DNA of 13,102 bases from DASPPK01 sp041479575 (GCA_041479575.1 JBGOYH010000048.1:1-13102); one strand, 5' to 3'. Shown: positions 1 to 6,001, counted from the stretch's first letter. Notes: generated by a model not told the origin, from the sequence alone. A program made the numbers and translations.

Positions 1-2
1 CC

Positions 3-305
3 ATGCAGGAAGACTTGATGAAACTTTTCAGCGAACGCTTCGACGACCTGAGCACAAAGATCGAAGAACTACGCTCCAAGACTGAGGTGAAACCATTAAG
101 AGAGGTCACCATCGCGTCTGAGTTGGAAGAAGCTGAGGCGTTATCAGAGGAGAAAGCTGGTGGCGAAGAAAAGGCGAAGAAAAAGCGAAAGCCGCCCGCG
201 CCGAAAGCCAGTCAAAGAACTGAAGCTGAAAGGAGAATTGAAGAGATCCGTTCTGAAGTTGAGAAGGTTCTAGATCGACTGGGGCAGATGGAGATTGAAT
301 CCTAA
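3..305 (+). CDS. Charged coiled-coil protein, possibly 5'-truncated
   Basis: The frame is open from the left edge to a TAA at 303-305, so the ATG at position 3 may be an internal methionine of a longer protein. What is visible is about 100 residues with no cysteine, no membrane segment and a strongly charged composition. Residues 1-25 and 75-98 look like amphipathic helices able to form coiled coils. Between them is a disordered-looking stretch of Glu/Ala/Lys with a Lys/Arg/Pro patch near residues 58-68, which might bind nucleic acid or simply act as a linker. The stop overlaps the TTG start of rpiA by 11 bases, so the two genes are probably co-transcribed and translationally coupled. No family was recognised and no enzymatic motif is present. 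Confidence 0.6.
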   Translation: MQEDLMKLFSERFDDLSTKIEELRSKTEVKPLREVTIASELEEAEALSEEKAGGEEKAKKKRKPPAPKASQRTEAERRIEEIRSEVEKVLDRLGQMEIES

Positions 306-1002
306 ACAGGACGACATTGAGAAGGCAAAGGAGAACGCGGCCTTAGAGGCCGTGAAACATGTGAGAGACGGCTTCGTTGTGGGGCTGGGAAGCGGAAGCA
401 CAGCCGCCTATGTGATAGAAGAAATTGGAAGAAAAACGAGACGTGAAAAAATCCGTGTTCTGGGTGTCCCAACGTCTTATCAAGCCTTCATGCTCGCCGT
501 AAAAGACGGAATCCCCGTAACGACACTTGAAGAGCACCCCTTGTTGGATTTGACAATTGATGGTGCTGACCAGGTGGATGCCAATTTGAACCTGATCAAA
601 GGCATGGGCGGGGCTCTTACGCGCGAGAAAATTGTTGCTTGTGCATCCAAATATTATGTCATAGTTGCTGACGAAAGCAAGAAAGCCAAGGTACTGGGCG
701 AAAACAGTCAACCAGTCCCAGTGGAAGTTTTGCCTCTTGCTGTACCGGTCATAATGCGCAGACTGAAAGAGTTGGGCGGGAAGCCCGTTCTGAGAGAGGG
801 AAAAGGTAAGGTAGGACCTGTCATAACAGACAACGGCAACGTCATCTTGGACGTGGATTTCGGATTGATACGCAGGCCAGCTGAATTGGCAAGCGACCTG
901 AAAGCCATTTCTGGCGTTGTGGAATCCGGTCTCTTCGTTGGCATGGCGAACGTTGTATATTTTGGCAAAAAGTCTGGATTAGAAAAGTTAGTGAAAGATT
1001 GA
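295..1002 (+). CDS. rpiA: Ribose-5-phosphate isomerase A
   Basis: RpiA interconverts ribose 5-phosphate and ribulose 5-phosphate in the cytoplasm, feeding nucleotide synthesis and the non-oxidative pentose phosphate route. The 235-residue product has the usual family length. It shows the phosphate loop GLGSGSTA (residues 30-37), the active-site motif DGADQVD (89-95) and KGMGGALTREK (102-112). Asp89, Asp92, Lys102 and Glu111 line up in order and spacing with the catalytic or binding residues of E. coli RpiA (Asp81, Asp84, Lys94, Glu103). The C-terminal GLFVGMA segment also fits. The start is TTG at 295: an in-frame TAG at 271 excludes any start before 274, no other start codon lies between, and the conserved N-terminal helix begins just after. 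The gene overlaps the coiled-coil gene upstream and converges on the zinc-protein gene at 1035 with a 32-base gap. Confidence 0.95.
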   Translation: MNPKQDDIEKAKENAALEAVKHVRDGFVVGLGSGSTAAYVIEEIGRKTRREKIRVLGVPTSYQAFMLAVKDGIPVTTLEEHPLLDLTIDGADQVDANLNLIKGMGGALTREKIVACASKYYVIVADESKKAKVLGENSQPVPVEVLPLAVPVIMRRLKELGGKPVLREGKGKVGPVITDNGNVILDVDFGLIRRPAELASDLKAISGVVESGLFVGMANVVYFGKKSGLEKLVKD

Positions 1003-1034
1003 AGGTTTATCCGTTCTCGAATTGAGCACAATTG

Positions 1035-1343
1035 TTACTTGAACAGTGTTTTGAAGCATTCTTTGTGGTAGTGTCTTCTCTCTTCTCCATTGGCATCTCT
1101 GATGACCACTTGTTCAGCTGGATCCAACGCGTGCCCGCATTTGTCGCACTGCAGAACGTTTTCGGTGATCTTTTTAAGTCGTTCTGACTCCATTCTCCTG
1201 AGTTCCTCACATTTGCGTTTGAGCTCTGCGACTCTTTCCTTCAGTTCCTGCAGCTTGTACAGGGTGCTCTCAATCGTCTCCTTTATTTCCTGTTGCTCGT
1301 CCTCTCGCCTGATGTGCTCGCCTATCTCCATCTTTTCCAACAT
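1035..1343 (-). CDS. Coiled-coil protein with C-terminal LIM-like zinc site
   Basis: From the ATG at 1343 the product has 102 residues. Residues 15-60 form a highly charged helical, coiled-coil segment. The C-terminus carries CDKCG (Cys66, Cys69), then a hydrophobic and charged stretch, then HKEC (His93, Cys96). This C-x2-C...H-x2-C pattern is like a minimal LIM or treble-clef zinc site. The frame stays open to a codon at 1409, but a good archaeal TATA box at 1381-1393 lies inside that extension, so transcription probably begins near 1360 and the ATG at 1343, or the second ATG at 1331, is the real start. The gene stands alone and converges with rpiA. Its function is unknown; a role as a small scaffold or nucleic-acid-binding protein is only a guess. 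Confidence 0.7.
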   Translation of the reverse strand: MLEKMEIGEHIRREDEQQEIKETIESTLYKLQELKERVAELKRKCEELRRMESERLKKITENVLQCDKCGHALDPAEQVVIRDANGEERRHYHKECFKTLFK

Positions 1344-1380
1344 TGCTCTATGCCTTCTTCGACAAATCATACGTGGTATC

Positions 1381-1393
1381 TTAATATATAATA
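1381..1393 (-). promoter_or_regulatory. TATA box for the zinc-protein gene
   Basis: The minus strand reads TATATATTAAG, a near-ideal archaeal TATA element. A transcription start about 25 bases downstream would fall near 1360, upstream of the ATG at 1343 but downstream of the longest possible start at 1409. This decides the start used for the gene ending at 1035. Confidence 0.6.
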
Positions 1394-1522
1394 CTATTCT
1401 CTCTCTCAAACAGATTAAATAGCACTATGGATACCATCATTCTTCCTCTAGAAAACAATGTGTGGCTGCAAGTCTCTTAAACCAGCTTCTCAAATCTGGA
1501 ATATTACGAGAGAAGAAAATAT

Positions 1523-1777
1523 CTAAGTTCTCTTATGCTCCCTGAGTCTCTTCTTCTTGGCTTCTCTGAGCTTCTTCTCCAATGCCTGTCTATATTCTAA
1601 CTTCTACTCTAGAGTGGCCTTGTAGGAGTAGCTGCCTAAAGGAGAGTCTAGACCAATAGGGATTGGAAAAGGTCTTTTATTAGCTCTGATATCTTCAAGT
1701 AAACTCTGTTCTTGAGGAGTTAGGAACCAGGCTCTAGTCTCTTGTTTCTCCATTCGTTTTCTTATGGTTTTGCTCAT
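1523..1777 (-). pseudogene. Small basic protein gene interrupted by in-frame TAG
   Basis: An ATG at 1777-1775 overlaps the TGA of the preceding gene (bases ATGA), the classic arrangement for translational coupling. From it the frame reads 57 residues, starting MSKTIRKRMEKQETR, and meets TAG at 1606-1604. The same frame continues for 26 codons of clearly protein-like, Lys/Arg/Glu-rich helical sequence (for example KLREAKKKRLREHKRT) to a second TAG at 1525-1523. An uninterrupted product would have 84 residues: a helical basic N-terminus, a Pro-rich centre (PFPIPIGLDSP) and a basic C-terminal helix. No family was recognised. The plainest reading is a nonsense mutation in a decaying element; a truncated 57-residue product, readthrough, or amino-acid insertion at TAG are alternatives. 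TAG ends several ordinary genes here (for example at 3474, 8887 and 12620), which argues against wholesale reassignment. Confidence 0.6.
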
Positions 1778-2391
1778 TTACTACCAGTCTTAAGTAGATT
1801 CCTAGCTCTGTCCAATCCTTTATTCGCGAGGCTGAAAGGTTTGTATTGCCCCTTTGTTTGTGAGGTTATTGTCACGTTATCTCTTCGAAAATCCCGCAAT
1901 ATTATGCCCAACTCACTTCCCGGTAATGGATAGCCATCTTCTCTCAATATTTTCTTCAAGTCTGCTACTTCAATCAATGTCCTCTGAAATCCCAGTTGTA
2001 GTGCATATGAAACCAAAACAACGGCATCACGGACGTGTGGATGAGATGGCAAGCAAGGGATCGACTCAGAAAACCCCGCCCTTTTCTCAAACTTGATTGC
2101 GCTAAGGACTTGCTCTTTGGTCACCTCTGCATCTTTCATGATTCGTTCATATACATCGCCCTCAACAGTGGATGTTGGTGGTTTCATTGCTTCCTGAGTT
2201 GGTGGTTGGGTTAGTGGCTGAGTTGGAGGTTGAGTTGAAGGCGGCACAGATGGAACATTGGTAATTGGGGCACTCTTGACATACTCGAAAACCGTCTTGA
2301 ACACGTCTGGGGCATTATCACCGTAGTATTCGATCTCTCTGTCTGCCCACTTTATCTTGAACCCAGATGTTTGTTTCTTTTCTTCACTCAT
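1774..2391 (-). CDS. Two-domain protein with Pro/Thr/Gln linker and likely winged-helix C-terminus
   Basis: Using the ATG at 2391 the product has 205 residues. An N-terminal segment of about 40 residues (FKIKWADREIEYYGDN and the following helix) resembles a small beta-strand plus helix module common in archaeal hypothetical proteins. Residues 48-73 are a low-complexity linker built from PPTQ-like repeats. The rest, about residues 80-205, is globular and mostly helical, ending in a pattern that fits a winged helix-turn-helix (two helices, then LGIILRDFRRDNVTI and a strand pair). The frame is open to TTG at 2400 and has another ATG at 2397, but a TATA-like element at 2420-2429 places the transcription start near 2399, so the message is close to leaderless and the ATG at 2391 is preferred. 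The gene is divergent from the HEPN-like gene and coupled by ATGA to the small interrupted gene. A regulatory or element-maintenance role is inferred only. Confidence 0.7.
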   Translation of the reverse strand: MSEEKKQTSGFKIKWADREIEYYGDNAPDVFKTVFEYVKSAPITNVPSVPPSTQPPTQPLTQPPTQEAMKPPTSTVEGDVYERIMKDAEVTKEQVLSAIKFEKRAGFSESIPCLPSHPHVRDAVVLVSYALQLGFQRTLIEVADLKKILREDGYPLPGSELGIILRDFRRDNVTITSQTKGQYKPFSLANKGLDRARNLLKTGSK

Positions 2392-2419
2392 TTGCATCAA
2401 ATCTAATTACTAGAGATAA

Positions 2420-2445
2420 CAATTTAAGTCTTCACAAGTATAATC
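2420..2445. promoter_or_regulatory. Divergent promoter region of the AT-rich block
   Basis: Only about 70 bases separate the divergent genes starting at 2391 (minus) and 2461 (plus). On the minus strand ACTTAAATTG (2429-2420) is a TATA candidate giving a start near 2399. On the plus strand AGTATAATC (2437-2445), or the same nearly symmetric element, would give a start close to the TTG at 2461. Both messages would have almost no leader, and no Shine-Dalgarno site precedes either gene. Confidence 0.45.
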
Positions 2446-2460
2446 CAAGCTTGAACTGAA

Positions 2461-3420
2461 TTGTCTGACCAACCAAGGAAGTATCCAGATGAAAGTGAGA
2501 TACAGGATATACTTGATAGAGTGCGTGATACAGCATGGAAAAAACTCTCTTTAAGTAATGAAGAAGAGAGCAGACTAATCAAAGACCTCAAATGGGTTCT
2601 TGACATCTGGCACAAGAAGTATCTAGGGCATGATAGACTGACACAAGTAATTGACAAATACTATCTTTCAGCACTGCCAAAGAGCCAAGACAAAGTTGTT
2701 ATCTATAAGGAGCTTGACCTAGTCATCTGTTTCTTCCAGCACTATATCTATGCCTTTGAGGAATTCATGACCAGAGAGTTTCGTGACGCTGTGATTCGTT
2801 GTGGTCTTGCTAGTGAGAGACTTGTCAACAGATTAGCTGTTGCTGATAAACATCCTGAGGTACTAGAGATTCTCAAATTTGAGGATAGGGCAAATAAGGT
2901 AATGAGTCTATTATCTGAACAAATTGATGAAATACAATTTTTGATTAACCGAATGAAATATGCCTACTCCCAAAGAAATAAGAAGGGTGCACATGATACA
3001 GGAGCAGCTGGAATACTTATTGCAAAATCCTGCATAAGTGAAATGCCTGTGGCATATATGGAGTATCTTTCTGCTTTGGAGAAAATTGGTTATAAGATTA
3101 GTTCTAGAGATGATTTGATTACCATTGTCAATGAAACAGTGAGTGTTGGCACAACAATGATTGTCTCTCAAAGAGGGGAGCCAGTAAAACCTGAACAAAT
3201 GCTAATATCCATGTACTCTCAGAACTATTTTGCAGCAAAGAGGGTCTTTTCTGAGATTAAGGGTGCACTTGCAGACCAAGGTCACAACTATCCTAAAACA
3301 ACTCTATGGTTTGCTTTGAATGAACTCTGTAAGAAGAAAATGCTTTCAAAAGCAGGACATGGTGTATATATTCAGAGAGAACCACCTGAAAAGTACTTCA
3401 ATAAAGAGATTGTTGACTGA
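2461..3420 (+). CDS. HEPN-like protein with RNKKGAH motif and winged-helix-like C-terminus
   Basis: The 319-residue product starts at TTG 2461; an in-frame TGA at 2452 leaves no earlier start. It has no signal peptide or membrane segment. Residues 80-210 are helical and contain a CGLASERLVNRLA segment (114-126) followed by RNKKGAH (172-178) and a further Ala-rich helix. This order resembles HEPN-type domains of the abortive-infection (Abi) C-terminal kind, in which an R-x4-6-H motif forms the RNase active site. Here Arg172 and His178 are separated by five residues. Residues 245-308 (helix, PKTTLWFALNELCKKKMLSK, then a strand pair) look like a winged helix. It lies in an AT-richer block beside an integrase remnant, suggesting transfer. 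A toxin or defence RNase is a reasonable inference, but no antitoxin nucleotidyltransferase is seen next to it. The gene itself is secure; the family call is moderate. Confidence 0.7.
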   Translation: MSDQPRKYPDESEIQDILDRVRDTAWKKLSLSNEEESRLIKDLKWVLDIWHKKYLGHDRLTQVIDKYYLSALPKSQDKVVIYKELDLVICFFQHYIYAFEEFMTREFRDAVIRCGLASERLVNRLAVADKHPEVLEILKFEDRANKVMSLLSEQIDEIQFLINRMKYAYSQRNKKGAHDTGAAGILIAKSCISEMPVAYMEYLSALEKIGYKISSRDDLITIVNETVSVGTTMIVSQRGEPVKPEQMLISMYSQNYFAAKRVFSEIKGALADQGHNYPKTTLWFALNELCKKKMLSKAGHGVYIQREPPEKYFNKEIVD

Positions 3421-3473
3421 AGCAGTTGGATGAGAGCTACTATAGAAAATCTAAATACAAAAGAAAAGAGAGG

Positions 3474-3929
3474 CTATTGAGCCCGCTTCTTTCTACCAGC
3501 AAACTCCAGGACCATTTGTTTCAAAAGCTTAAGGTCTTCTGTAGTTAGTCCTTCTGCATCTTGAGCTATTTCCTTTAAGCCAGTTCTCTTGTTAGTGCTC
3601 AAGTTCTCTACTGCCACATTCAGCTCTTTGAGTTGCTCTTTAAGTCTCAAGTTTTCTTCTTCTAGAAGGTCTACTCTTTTCTTTGTCTCTGCACCATTGC
3701 CATTCCCAACCACTATTGAAGGCATGGCTCTTTGATAGATGTCTCTCAAGTTCTCTACTCCCAAGTAAACTTGGTCAGCATCTGAGACCTTCTTACCAAT
3801 AATCTGCTTGGCTTTCTCAATAGAAGCTACAGCTGTCAGCCGGTCAAAAAGATACTTTCTAAGAGAATGAAACCTTACTCTTTATCCATGACTATCTAGA
3901 CCTGCCCTTGTAAAAGCTCGCGCGCGCAT
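3474..3929 (-). pseudogene. Tyrosine recombinase (integrase) C-terminal remnant
   Basis: Read on the minus strand, the frame open from 3881 to the TAG at 3474 begins RVRFHSLRKYL, the H-x-x-R box of archaeal phage-type tyrosine recombinases. It continues through QIIGKK, where many archaeal members carry GKK in place of GH, to QVYLGVENLRDIYQRAMP, whose Tyr (codon 3765-3767) sits 31 residues after the box Arg, as expected for the nucleophile. A tail with a coiled coil (LEEENLRLKEQLKELN) follows, also usual in archaeal integrases. Directly upstream in frame is TAA (3882-3884), preceded by coding-like sequence from an ATG at 3929 ending ARAFTRAGLDSHG. No usable start codon lies between the TAA and the catalytic box, and the N-terminal half with the first catalytic Arg is missing. 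The gene is therefore judged broken. A split SSV-type integrase is an alternative, but no tRNA abuts it. Confidence 0.75.
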
Positions 3930-3933
3930 TGTT

Positions 3934-3966
3934 GAGGGGTAACTTTTCGAATCTTTTTTACCCCTC
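3934..3966. repeat. Perfect 9-base inverted repeat GAGGGGTAA / TTACCCCTC
   Basis: GAGGGGTAA at 3934-3942 is matched by TTACCCCTC at 3958-3966, with a 15-base loop that is T-rich on the plus strand. It is the first of a pair with 57 bases between centres. Confidence 0.7.
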
Positions 3967-3990
3967 GCAGTATCAGTCTTAGTTCATTAT

Positions 3991-4023
3991 GAGGGGGTAA
4001 GTTTTTGTGCTTTTTGACCCCTC
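3991..4023. repeat. Second, imperfect copy of the GAGGGG inverted repeat
   Basis: GAGGGGGTAA at 3991-4000 pairs with ACCCCTC at 4017-4023 through seven base pairs and one extra G. The T-rich loop and the following CG match the first copy, so this is a diverged sibling and not a chance palindrome. Confidence 0.6.
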
Positions 4024-4111
4024 GTACTGCCAACTTTCTTGTTGATTTGTACTGTATACTCGATTTCGATAACATCTATCTATAGCGCGCGCGTAGGCAT
4101 AGAAAAAGGAC

Positions 4112-4597
4112 TTACCTTGATGCGCCACAATGTGGACATTTTTCTTGCATCTCTTCATAAAGTCTCCCGCAATATTGGCAACGCACTTTGACGATCTCCC
4201 TGATAACAGTCTCTTTTTCTCTAACAACCAAACCTTTGTCGAGTCTTTCCTGTTCTCTTTGTTCTTGCTGCCATTCACGAACCTCTTCTTTTGTTCCCCA
4301 CTTTTCGTTCCCGTATTCGTCAACAAATCTTACCAAGCCCCTTGCTGCTTGCTCCTGCTCAAATTGCTCACGTCTCCTCTTTCGTTCCTCTTCTGCTCTT
4401 ATTGCTTCGTTTTTTGCCTGTGCAGCTGCCTCTTTTGCTTTGAACCATCTTTGGACTCCAAAAACGGCAACCAAAAGAATCATGATTGCCAAGCCTATCG
4501 CTGCAGCAGGATATGTCATCCATAGCCAAACTACACCTACGATCATGAACAATAGTAAACAACAGATTCCGCAGGCCTCGTTGTTATTGTCCGGCAT
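4112..4597 (-). CDS. Membrane protein with coiled coil and C-terminal zinc ribbon
   Basis: The 161-residue product begins with a hydrophobic region (about residues 8-48) that can make two membrane helices separated by a short turn near WMTYPAAA. A long charged helix rich in Lys, Glu, Arg and Gln follows (about 50-135), then a zinc ribbon, CQYCG...CPHCG, at the extreme C-terminus. The likely topology is a membrane hairpin with the coiled coil and zinc ribbon in the cytoplasm. The ATG at 4597 is chosen over the in-frame GTG at 4606 because GAGGTGA at 4609-4603 lies five bases before it, an excellent Shine-Dalgarno spacing. That site overlaps the stop of the DUF2085 gene, so the two form an operon. 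The ribbon could bind a protein, RNA or DNA partner; function is unknown. Confidence 0.8.
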   Translation of the reverse strand: MPDNNNEACGICCLLLFMIVGVVWLWMTYPAAAIGLAIMILLVAVFGVQRWFKAKEAAAQAKNEAIRAEEERKRRREQFEQEQAARGLVRFVDEYGNEKWGTKEEVREWQQEQREQERLDKGLVVREKETVIREIVKVRCQYCGRLYEEMQEKCPHCGASR

Positions 4598-4602
4598 GAG
4601 TT

Positions 4603-4609
4603 TCACCTC
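4603..4609 (-). promoter_or_regulatory. Shine-Dalgarno site inside the stop of the upstream gene
   Basis: GAGGTGA on the minus strand includes the TGA stop of the DUF2085 gene and stands five bases before the ATG at 4597. It sets that start and implies coupled translation. Confidence 0.7.
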
Positions 4610-4995
4610 TGAAACAGAATAAGCATCAATCCGATGGAAAACGCCACTCCAGTAAAGAATCGCAAGGCATTGTTGCTCTCACGCAAACCAAATAGTTGAG
4701 AAAACCCATCAACAACAAGGGGCACACACAGAATTCCCGCCAGTATTATGGGCATACTTATGTGAGCAAGCAAGACCAGTAAAGCCAAAGATGCTCCCGC
4801 GCAGATTCCGACACATCTGGCGCATAGCAAAGTGGTATGGCCAAAGAGCTTCAGGCATCTATCTTCTTTTCTATGACAAAAGAAAGCCAAACCCAATCTT
4901 CTATTCTTCCAAGAAACGAATAGGACGGGTCCTGCCCTCGGAATCCACTTAATGCTGAGCCCAAATGCCGATTGTTTACTATTCTCTCCACTCAA
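4603..4995 (-). CDS. DUF2085 family membrane protein
   Basis: The 130-residue product shows the order of conserved elements of DUF2085: CHRKEDR (residues 40-46), CARCVG (58-63), PLVVDGFSQ (92-100) and LRESNNALRFFTG (104-116), woven through three hydrophobic stretches (about 62-77, 80-95 and 113-128). Cys40, His41, Cys58 and Cys61 could bind a metal. The biochemical role of the family is unknown. The start is TTG at 4995, preceded by GAGGTGG with a seven-base gap; no ATG lies in the leader. The gene is followed immediately by the zinc-ribbon membrane gene, whose ribosome site overlaps this stop, so the two probably work together in the cytoplasmic membrane. Confidence 0.85.
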   Translation of the reverse strand: MSGENSKQSAFGLSIKWIPRAGPVLFVSWKNRRLGLAFFCHRKEDRCLKLFGHTTLLCARCVGICAGASLALLVLLAHISMPIILAGILCVPLVVDGFSQLFGLRESNNALRFFTGVAFSIGLMLILFQR

Positions 4996-5055
4996 TATGC
5001 CGCCACCTCAGATATTGCTTCGTAACCTTACTGGTAGTTTTCATTTGTTCAACTC

Positions 5056-5117
5056 TGCGGTTAAGTCTTGTGGAGCGCAGATAAATATTGCAGGCAAGTG
5101 TGTGTGTGCGGTTAAGT
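5056..5117. repeat. Direct repeat of TGCGGTTAAGT, 51 bases apart
   Basis: TGCGGTTAAGT occurs at 5056-5066 and 5107-5117 in the 258-base non-coding gap between the DUF2085 start and the Lrp-like gene. It may be a paired operator for one of the two divergent units or chance. No gene is seen in the gap. Confidence 0.4.
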
Positions 5118-5253
5118 TTGCTCCCAAACCCAAAAGAATAGGTGAAGATTGGGGTTCAGTCTCATCCAATCGCATCTCTCAAATAATCGTTCATTGCACG
5201 AAGTAGAATAGTCTGCTCTGACCTAATTCTTACAACAGATTCACAGGTTTTAT

Positions 5254-5814
5254 ATGATGGAATCTGCCAAACAAATGGGACAAGTGGTTTCAGTGAAGGA
5301 AATCGAACTGAGACTTGTCGCCGAGCTATTGAAGAACAGTCACAGAAGCGACAGAGAACTGGCCAAAGCGCTTGGAGTTTCTCAACCTACCATCAGCAGA
5401 TTGACTGAACGACTGAGGAAAATGGGGGTCATAAGAGAGTATACGATTATTCCAGATTTCCACAAACTCGGATTTCACATATGTGCCTTAACTTTTGCTG
5501 ATTTCGTGACTCCCAGCGATTTGGAAGCCATGAGAAAACTAATCGAAGAATACGGGAAGAGACTGTCCGAAATTCCTCAAGCCGTGATGATTGAGCGAGG
5601 TTTGGGAGAAAATGCCAACGGGGTAGTGATTTCTCTTCATAAAGACTATTCTGATTATTCGAATTTCCAGAATTGGATGAAGCAGTTTATCCCTCAAAGC
5701 AAGTTCGTACTTCACACTTTCCTGATTAATCTTGATGACCAAATCCACTATCGATACCTAACATTCTCAACACTTGCGAGACACTTGTTGGAAATGCAGA
5801 AGCAAGCCAAATAG
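5254..5814 (+). CDS. Lrp/AsnC-like transcription regulator
   Basis: The 186-residue product has an AsnC-type winged helix-turn-helix in residues 17-62: the helix ending LLKNSHRSDRELAKALGV, the recognition helix SQPTISRLTERLRKMG, and the wing IREYTIIP. The remaining 120 residues begin like the linker to an Lrp ligand or dimer domain (FHKLGFHICALTF) but are longer and more divergent than a classic RAM domain. The effector cannot be named. Start choices are ATG at 5254, the adjacent ATG at 5257, or ATG at 5275; none has a clear Shine-Dalgarno site, so a leaderless message from 5254 or 5257 is plausible. The gene is monocistronic, with a T-rich tract 20 bases beyond its stop. It could regulate itself or the divergent membrane operon. 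Confidence 0.85.
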   Translation: MMESAKQMGQVVSVKEIELRLVAELLKNSHRSDRELAKALGVSQPTISRLTERLRKMGVIREYTIIPDFHKLGFHICALTFADFVTPSDLEAMRKLIEEYGKRLSEIPQAVMIERGLGENANGVVISLHKDYSDYSNFQNWMKQFIPQSKFVLHTFLINLDDQIHYRYLTFSTLARHLLEMQKQAK

Positions 5815-5834
5815 ACCATTACACCATACTCAAC

Positions 5835-5848
5835 TTTATTTTGTTTTC
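5835..5848 (+). terminator. T-rich terminator after the Lrp-like gene
   Basis: A run reading TTTATTTTGTTTTC begins 20 bases after the TAG of the regulator. Archaeal RNA polymerase stops at such U-rich tracts without needing a hairpin. The rest of the 187-base gap up to the tRNA shows no gene. Confidence 0.45.
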
Positions 5849-5956
5849 TACAGAGTAACTAATACTCTATTCCATGCCCGCAATATTCCAAAAAAGAAAA
5901 CCACACGACACTGGTGATGGAGTCGCAGCCGTTCTTGGCAATCAATAGCCGAATAA

Positions 5957-5966
5957 CCTTAAATCA
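5957..5966 (+). promoter_or_regulatory. TATA box of the tRNA gene
   Basis: CCTTAAATCA lies about 40 bases before the mature tRNA 5' end. A transcription start about 25 bases downstream, near 5987, would give a short leader for RNase P to remove. Confidence 0.45.
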
Positions 5967-6001
5967 GGCTTCTCCTAATCCAAATTGCCTGAAGTGACAG
6001 A

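Larger units (their letters stand above)
3919..4093. other. Non-coding cassette: two inverted repeats between alternating CG tracts
   Basis: Two nine-base alternating tracts, CGCGCGCGC (3919-3927) and GCGCGCGCG (4085-4093), bracket 157 bases that hold two similar inverted repeats (3934-3966 and 3991-4023) and no convincing gene. The block sits exactly between the truncated end of the integrase remnant and the end of the zinc-ribbon membrane gene, so it may mark the junction of the decayed element with the chromosome. An attachment-site relic, an origin-like site or a protein-binding site are all possible; sequence alone does not choose. Confidence 0.45.

Noticed and set aside
1604..1606. Pyrrolysine insertion at the in-frame TAG
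   Set aside because: TAG ends at least three ordinary genes here (3474, 8887, 12620), no pyl gene is visible, and the adjacent integrase is broken by TAA; kept only as a remote alternative.
1742..2096. Plus-strand frames opposite the two-domain gene
   Set aside because: Antisense shadows of a gene with an ATGA coupling and a plausible promoter.
3934..4023. Inverted repeats as terminators of the gene ending at 4112
   Set aside because: On the transcribed minus strand the loops are A-rich, not T-rich, so they do not fit archaeal termination for that gene.
3979..4326. A 115-codon minus-strand frame overlapping the zinc-ribbon membrane gene
   Set aside because: It is out of frame with the well-supported gene at 4112-4597 and has random-looking composition; only the inverted-repeat region at its end is of interest.
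4130..4622. Two long plus-strand frames opposite the membrane operon
   Set aside because: Ser/Leu/Phe-rich antisense shadows of a Glu/Lys-rich coding strand; no start signals.
1893..5887. CCCGCAATATT occurs three times in the same orientation (1893, 4166, 5877)
   Set aside because: Two copies lie inside unrelated coding frames, one being part of the zinc-ribbon codons, so chance is likely; no flanking similarity was seen.
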